This document shows positions 6,502-8,608 of a stretch of DNA of 8,608 nucleotides, piece after piece (the first letter of the stretch is position 1; each line of letters starts with the position of its first letter). The stretch is from Mycobacteriaceae bacterium (GTDB lineage: Bacteria > Actinomycetota > Actinomycetes > Mycobacteriales > Mycobacteriaceae): contig JAFAWC010000302.1 in assembly GCA_019242135.1 (NCBI GenBank), positions 1 through 8,608 of the forward strand, read 5' to 3'. The notes beneath the pieces were generated by a model, which saw nothing but the letters and a program-made list of their open reading frames with translations, was not told the origin of the DNA and ran no database searches. A program made the translations under genes and the position numbers.

Positions 6502-7470
6502 TCAGCCGCTAATACCGTCCATCAGGCCAACAATTCGCTGCAGATCCTCGACTGAGCCGAATTCGACAACAATCTTGCCCTTGCGCTTGCCCAGGCTCAC
6601 CGTCACGCGGGTGTCGAACTTGCCTGACAGGTTGTCGGCGATATCTTGCAGGCCCGGCATCTGAATCGGTTTGCGCCGCGGGCCGGTGTGCGGAGCGGCG
6701 TCGCCCCGGTTGGCTAACGTGACGGCCTCCTCGGTAGCCCGGACCGACAAGCCCTCGGCGACGATGCGGGCGGCTAGCTCCTCTTGCGCGTCGGAACCGC
6801 CCTCCAGGGCCAGCAGGGCCCGCGCATGCCCCGCGGACAGCACTCCGGCCGCGACTCGCCGTTGCACGGGGATCGGCAACCGCAGCAGCCGGATCATATT
6901 GGTGATCAGTGGCCGCGATCGCCCGATCCGTACAGCGAGTTCGTCGTGGGTAACCTCGAACTCGTCGAGCAGCTGTTGGTAGGCGGCGGCCTCTTCAAGC
7001 GGATTGAGCTGGACGCGGTGGATGTTCTCCAGCAAGGCGTCCCGCAACATGTTGTCATCGCTGGTCTCGCGAACGATCGCTGGGATTGTTCGTAGGCCCG
7101 CCTGTTGTGCGGCGCGCCAGCGGCGCTCCCCCATCACCAACTGGTATCGCCCAGCGGGGTCGGGCGATCGCACGACGATCGGCTGCATCAAACCGAATTC
7201 GCGGATCGAGTGCACGAGTTCGGCGAGGGCTTCTTCGTCGAACACCTGTCGCGGCTGCCGAGGGTTCGGGACGATCAGCTCCGGATCGATCTCCCGGTAC
7301 ACCGCTCCGACCGGCCCAGTGGCGAGCGGCGGCCCGCCCAGCACCACGTCCGCCGCGGCGTCGCCCATCCGTGGGCCGAGCCCGCTCGCACCGGTCTCGG
7401 TCGGCCCGGTCGGGATCAGCGAGGCCAAGCCCCGGCCAAGTCCGCCCTTCCTGCGCGACGCCTGCGTCAT
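6502..7470 (-). CDS. parB: Chromosome-partitioning protein ParB (parS-binding CTPase clamp)
   Basis: A 322-residue ParB; the M. tuberculosis protein is about 344 aa. ParB loads at parS near oriC, spreads as a CTP-gated clamp, recruits SMC and is moved by ParA. Seen in order: the N-terminal ParA-contacting motif [15 protein letters not shown] (6-20); a Gly/Pro linker; the N-terminal CTP-binding domain (about 58-160) with NPRQPRQ (69-75), GERRWRAA (114-121) and [20 protein letters not shown] (148-167); the helix-turn-helix region (about 173-200, [22 protein letters not shown]); a basic linker; and the C-terminal dimerisation domain (about 284-316, [21 protein letters not shown]). All core motifs are intact. 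The ATG at 7470 gives the canonical [10 protein letters not shown] start and has GAGGGG six bases upstream; a TTG seven codons earlier is in frame but would include the Shine-Dalgarno. It follows parA by 57 bases that hold two micro-ORFs. A hairpin follows the stop. Confidence 0.97.
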   Translation of the reverse strand: MTQASRRKGGLGRGLASLIPTGPTETGASGLGPRMGDAAADVVLGGPPLATGPVGAVYREIDPELIVPNPRQPRQVFDEEALAELVHSIREFGLMQPIVVRSPDPAGRYQLVMGERRWRAAQQAGLRTIPAIVRETSDDNMLRDALLENIHRVQLNPLEEAAAYQQLLDEFEVTHDELAVRIGRSRPLITNMIRLLRLPIPVQRRVAAGVLSAGHARALLALEGGSDAQEELAARIVAEGLSVRATEEAVTLANRGDAAPHTGPRRKPIQMPGLQDIADNLSGKFDTRVTVSLGKRKGKIVVEFGSVEDLQRIVGLMDGISG

Positions 7471-7499
7471 TTCGATCCCCTCTTCGCGCAACCGCTCAT
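7467..7499 (-). other. Micro-ORF 2 between parA and parB (10 codons)
   Basis: ATG at 7499 reads [10 protein letters not shown] and ends in a TGA (7469-7467) that overlaps the parB ATG as ATGA. GAGGAG lies ten bases upstream of its start. Its own sequence contains the parB Shine-Dalgarno GAGGGG. If translated, it would deliver terminating ribosomes directly onto the parB start. Coding function of the peptide itself is doubtful. Confidence 0.35.
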
Positions 7500-7535
7500 T
7501 GGTGCTTGTCTCCTCTTCGCCAAGCGCTCATCGGT
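7479..7535 (-). repeat. Imperfect direct repeat at the parA-parB junction
   Basis: On the minus strand the segment ACCGATGAGCGCTTGGCGAA continuing to GAGGAG recurs 32 bases later as ACCAATGAGCGGTTGCGCGA continuing to GAGGGG. One copy spans the end of parA, the second lies before parB. The copies differ by a few substitutions and a one-base length difference. The repeat provides the successive Shine-Dalgarno/ATGA modules. Confidence 0.75.
7496..7531 (-). other. Micro-ORF 1 after parA (11 codons)
   Basis: ATG at 7531 overlaps the parA stop (ATGA at 7531-7528), reads [11 protein letters not shown] and ends in a TGA (7498-7496) that overlaps the ATG of micro-ORF 2. GAGGGG, inside the last parA codons, lies eight bases before its ATG. 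The start AGC GCT TGG is nearly the same as that of micro-ORF 2 (AGC GGT TGC), because both belong to an imperfect repeat. Confidence 0.35.
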
Positions 7536-8586
7536 TCTGCCCCTCGTCCCGCTCAGCCAGTTCCCGGCTCGCGTCGAGGTAACTCATCGCGCCGCGCGAC
7601 CCCGGGTCGTAGTCGATGATCGTCATGCTGTACCCCGGTGCCTCGGAGACCTTGACACTGCGCGGAATCACCGTCCGTAGCACCTTGTCGCCGAAGTAGC
7701 GGCGCACCTCGTCGGCCACCTGGTCGGCGAGCTTGGTCCGGCCGTCGTACATCGTGAGGATCACCGTCGACACCGCCAGGGTGGGATTGAGGTGGGCGCG
7801 CACCATCTCGATGTTGTTCATCAACTGCGACACGCCCTCCAACGCGTAGTACTCACACTGAATCGGGATCAGCACCTCGGGCGTGGCCACCAGTGCGTTG
7901 ATGGTAAGCAAGCCCAACGACGGCGGGCAGTCGATGAAGACATAGTCGAAGTCGGTGTCGTCCAGTCCGGCGAGGGCCCCGCGTAATCGATTCTCGCGGG
8001 CCACCATGCTCACCAACTCGATCTCTGCGCCGGCCAGATCGATGGTGGCCGGCACGCAGAAGAGCAAGTCACTGTGTGGGCTCGGGCGTACCGCCTCGGC
8101 AAGTGGAAGCTCGCCGATCAGCATCTCGTACGAGGACGGTGTGCCCGCCTGCCGATGCTCGATGCCGAGAGCGGTGCTGGCGTTGCCCTGTGGATCCAGA
8201 TCGATGACGAGCGTCTTGAGACCCTGTAGCGCAAGCGCGGCCGCGAGGTTGACGGCGGTGGTTGTCTTGCCGACGCCACCCTTCTGATTCGCGATCGTAA
8301 GAAGCCGCCGACGGGCGGGCGGCGTGAGCCGCGGGTGGGTGGTGTGCAGCACATGCATGGCCCGCTCGGCGGCCGCCCCGATGGGGGTATCCACGGAGTC
8401 TGTCGGCCACGGCGCATCTGCGGCCGACGGTGTTTCACGTGAAACATTTGCGGTCCCACTCCCCCGTGTCGCGTGCGCGTCGGTCACGTCCGCGCCGAGC
8501 GCGCCGCTGCCCTCCTGCGCGACCGCCTCCCCTTCCGCGGGCGCCTCGGTCACCGTCGCCTCCCCCGCCGTCGGCGCCTCGGTCAC
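7528..8586 (-). CDS. parA: Chromosome-partitioning ATPase ParA (start uncertain, frame open at window edge)
   Basis: A Walker-type ParA/Soj ATPase that binds DNA nonspecifically in its ATP form and drives ParB-parS segregation; in mycobacteria it also contacts the polar protein Wag31. With the GTG at 8586 it has 352 residues (M. tuberculosis about 347). Seen: deviant Walker A KGGVGKTT (102-109, signature Lys102, catalytic Lys107), switch I VIDLDPQGN (127-135, Asp131), Walker B FDYVFIDCPPS (213-223, Asp219) and a C-terminal SVKVSEAPGYS segment (310-320). The N-terminal 95 residues are Ala/Thr/Glu-rich and low complexity, with an 11-residue repeat, and contain NVSRET, which is parS read through in frame. 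The frame has no stop up to the right edge, so the true start may lie outside or at an inner codon; the ATPase core is secure. It is the upstream partner of parB. Confidence 0.95.
   Translation of the reverse strand: MTEAPTAGEATVTEAPAEGEAVAQEGSGALGADVTDAHATRGSGTANVSRETPSAADAPWPTDSVDTPIGAAAERAMHVLHTTHPRLTPPARRRLLTIANQKGGVGKTTTAVNLAAALALQGLKTLVIDLDPQGNASTALGIEHRQAGTPSSYEMLIGELPLAEAVRPSPHSDLLFCVPATIDLAGAEIELVSMVARENRLRGALAGLDDTDFDYVFIDCPPSLGLLTINALVATPEVLIPIQCEYYALEGVSQLMNNIEMVRAHLNPTLAVSTVILTMYDGRTKLADQVADEVRRYFGDKVLRTVIPRSVKVSEAPGYSMTIIDYDPGSRGAMSYLDASRELAERDEGQNR
8431..8446. promoter_or_regulatory. parS: parS centromere site
   Basis: TGTTTCACGTGAAACA is a perfect 16-bp palindrome identical to the bacterial parS consensus bound by ParB. 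It lies within the parA frame, where it is read as (N)-V-S-R-E-T at residues 47-52. It is the only full match I see in the window. Its place beside parA fits the clustering of mycobacterial parS sites near oriC and makes local autoregulation by ParB spreading over parAB possible. Confidence 0.95.
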
Positions 8587-8608
8587 CGTCGCCGCCCTCG
8601 CCGTCGGC
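8543..8608. repeat. 33-bp tandem repeat in the parA 5' region
   Basis: Two 33-bp units, 8543-8575 and 8576-8608, match at about 31 of 33 positions and run off the window edge. A 20-bp core, GCGCCTCGGTCACCGTCGCC, occurs at 8541-8560 and 8574-8593. A weaker partial copy lies at 8528-8542. Read on the minus strand in the parA frame each unit gives eleven residues like ATVTEAPTAGE, so copy changes keep the frame. Further copies may lie outside the window. Confidence 0.85.

Noticed and set aside
7086..7680. Long plus-strand ORFs opposite parB and the end of parA
   Set aside because: Arg/Ser/Pro-rich shadows; parB and parA on the minus strand show all conserved motifs.
8447..8608. Part of oriC (DnaA boxes) at the right edge
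   Set aside because: I found no TTGTCCACA-like box cluster; oriC is expected beyond the parA-gid-rnpA-rpmH-dnaA side, outside this window.

Overview
The window is GC-rich actinobacterial DNA. Its gene order (murJ/mviN > trxB > trxC > cwlM > convergent acetyltransferase-like gene < parB < parA) is the conserved arrangement on the parAB side of oriC in Mycobacterium and close relatives. In Mycobacterium tuberculosis the matching genes are Rv3910 and Rv3912 to Rv3918c. GTG starts, strong G/C at third codon positions and a mycobacterial-type MurJ-pseudokinase fusion agree with a mycobacterium. I cannot name the species.

Positions 2-2368 hold the C-terminal two thirds of a MurJ (MviN) lipid II flippase: the last membrane helices of the flippase, a repeat-bearing linker, a cytoplasmic pseudokinase, one membrane helix and a secreted discoidin-like domain. 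Seven bases after its stop comes a 139-codon ORF that resembles only the membrane anchor and outer domain of the SigM anti-sigma factor RsmA. The sigM gene, which lies between mviN and rsmA in M. tuberculosis, is absent, as is the cytoplasmic part of rsmA. Next is a trxB-trxC operon (thioredoxin reductase and thioredoxin, overlapping by GTGA) behind a good SigH-type promoter.

After a 155-bp spacer with a perfect hairpin comes cwlM. It has two peptidoglycan-binding repeats and an amidase_3 fold in which three of the four expected zinc/catalytic residues are replaced. MurJ and CwlM belong to one PknB-controlled circuit for peptidoglycan precursor supply, so the two ends of this block are functionally linked.

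On the minus strand are a GNAT-like gene (tail overlapping the cwlM tail by 11 bp), parB and parA, the chromosome segregation pair. A perfect 16-bp parS palindrome lies inside the parA coding sequence. The parA-parB junction is unusual: an imperfect repeat carries two tiny ORFs that link parA to parB by three successive ATGA stop/start overlaps, each preceded by a GAGGRG Shine-Dalgarno-like sequence. The parA frame is still open at the right edge, in a 33-bp tandem repeat.

No gene-free stretch exceeds 300 bases. I saw no tRNA, rRNA, CRISPR array, insertion sequence or phage gene. The most notable points are the missing sigM with its anti-sigma remnant, the parA-parB coupling cascade, and the inactive-looking amidase and kinase folds. 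I do not see an entirely new system.
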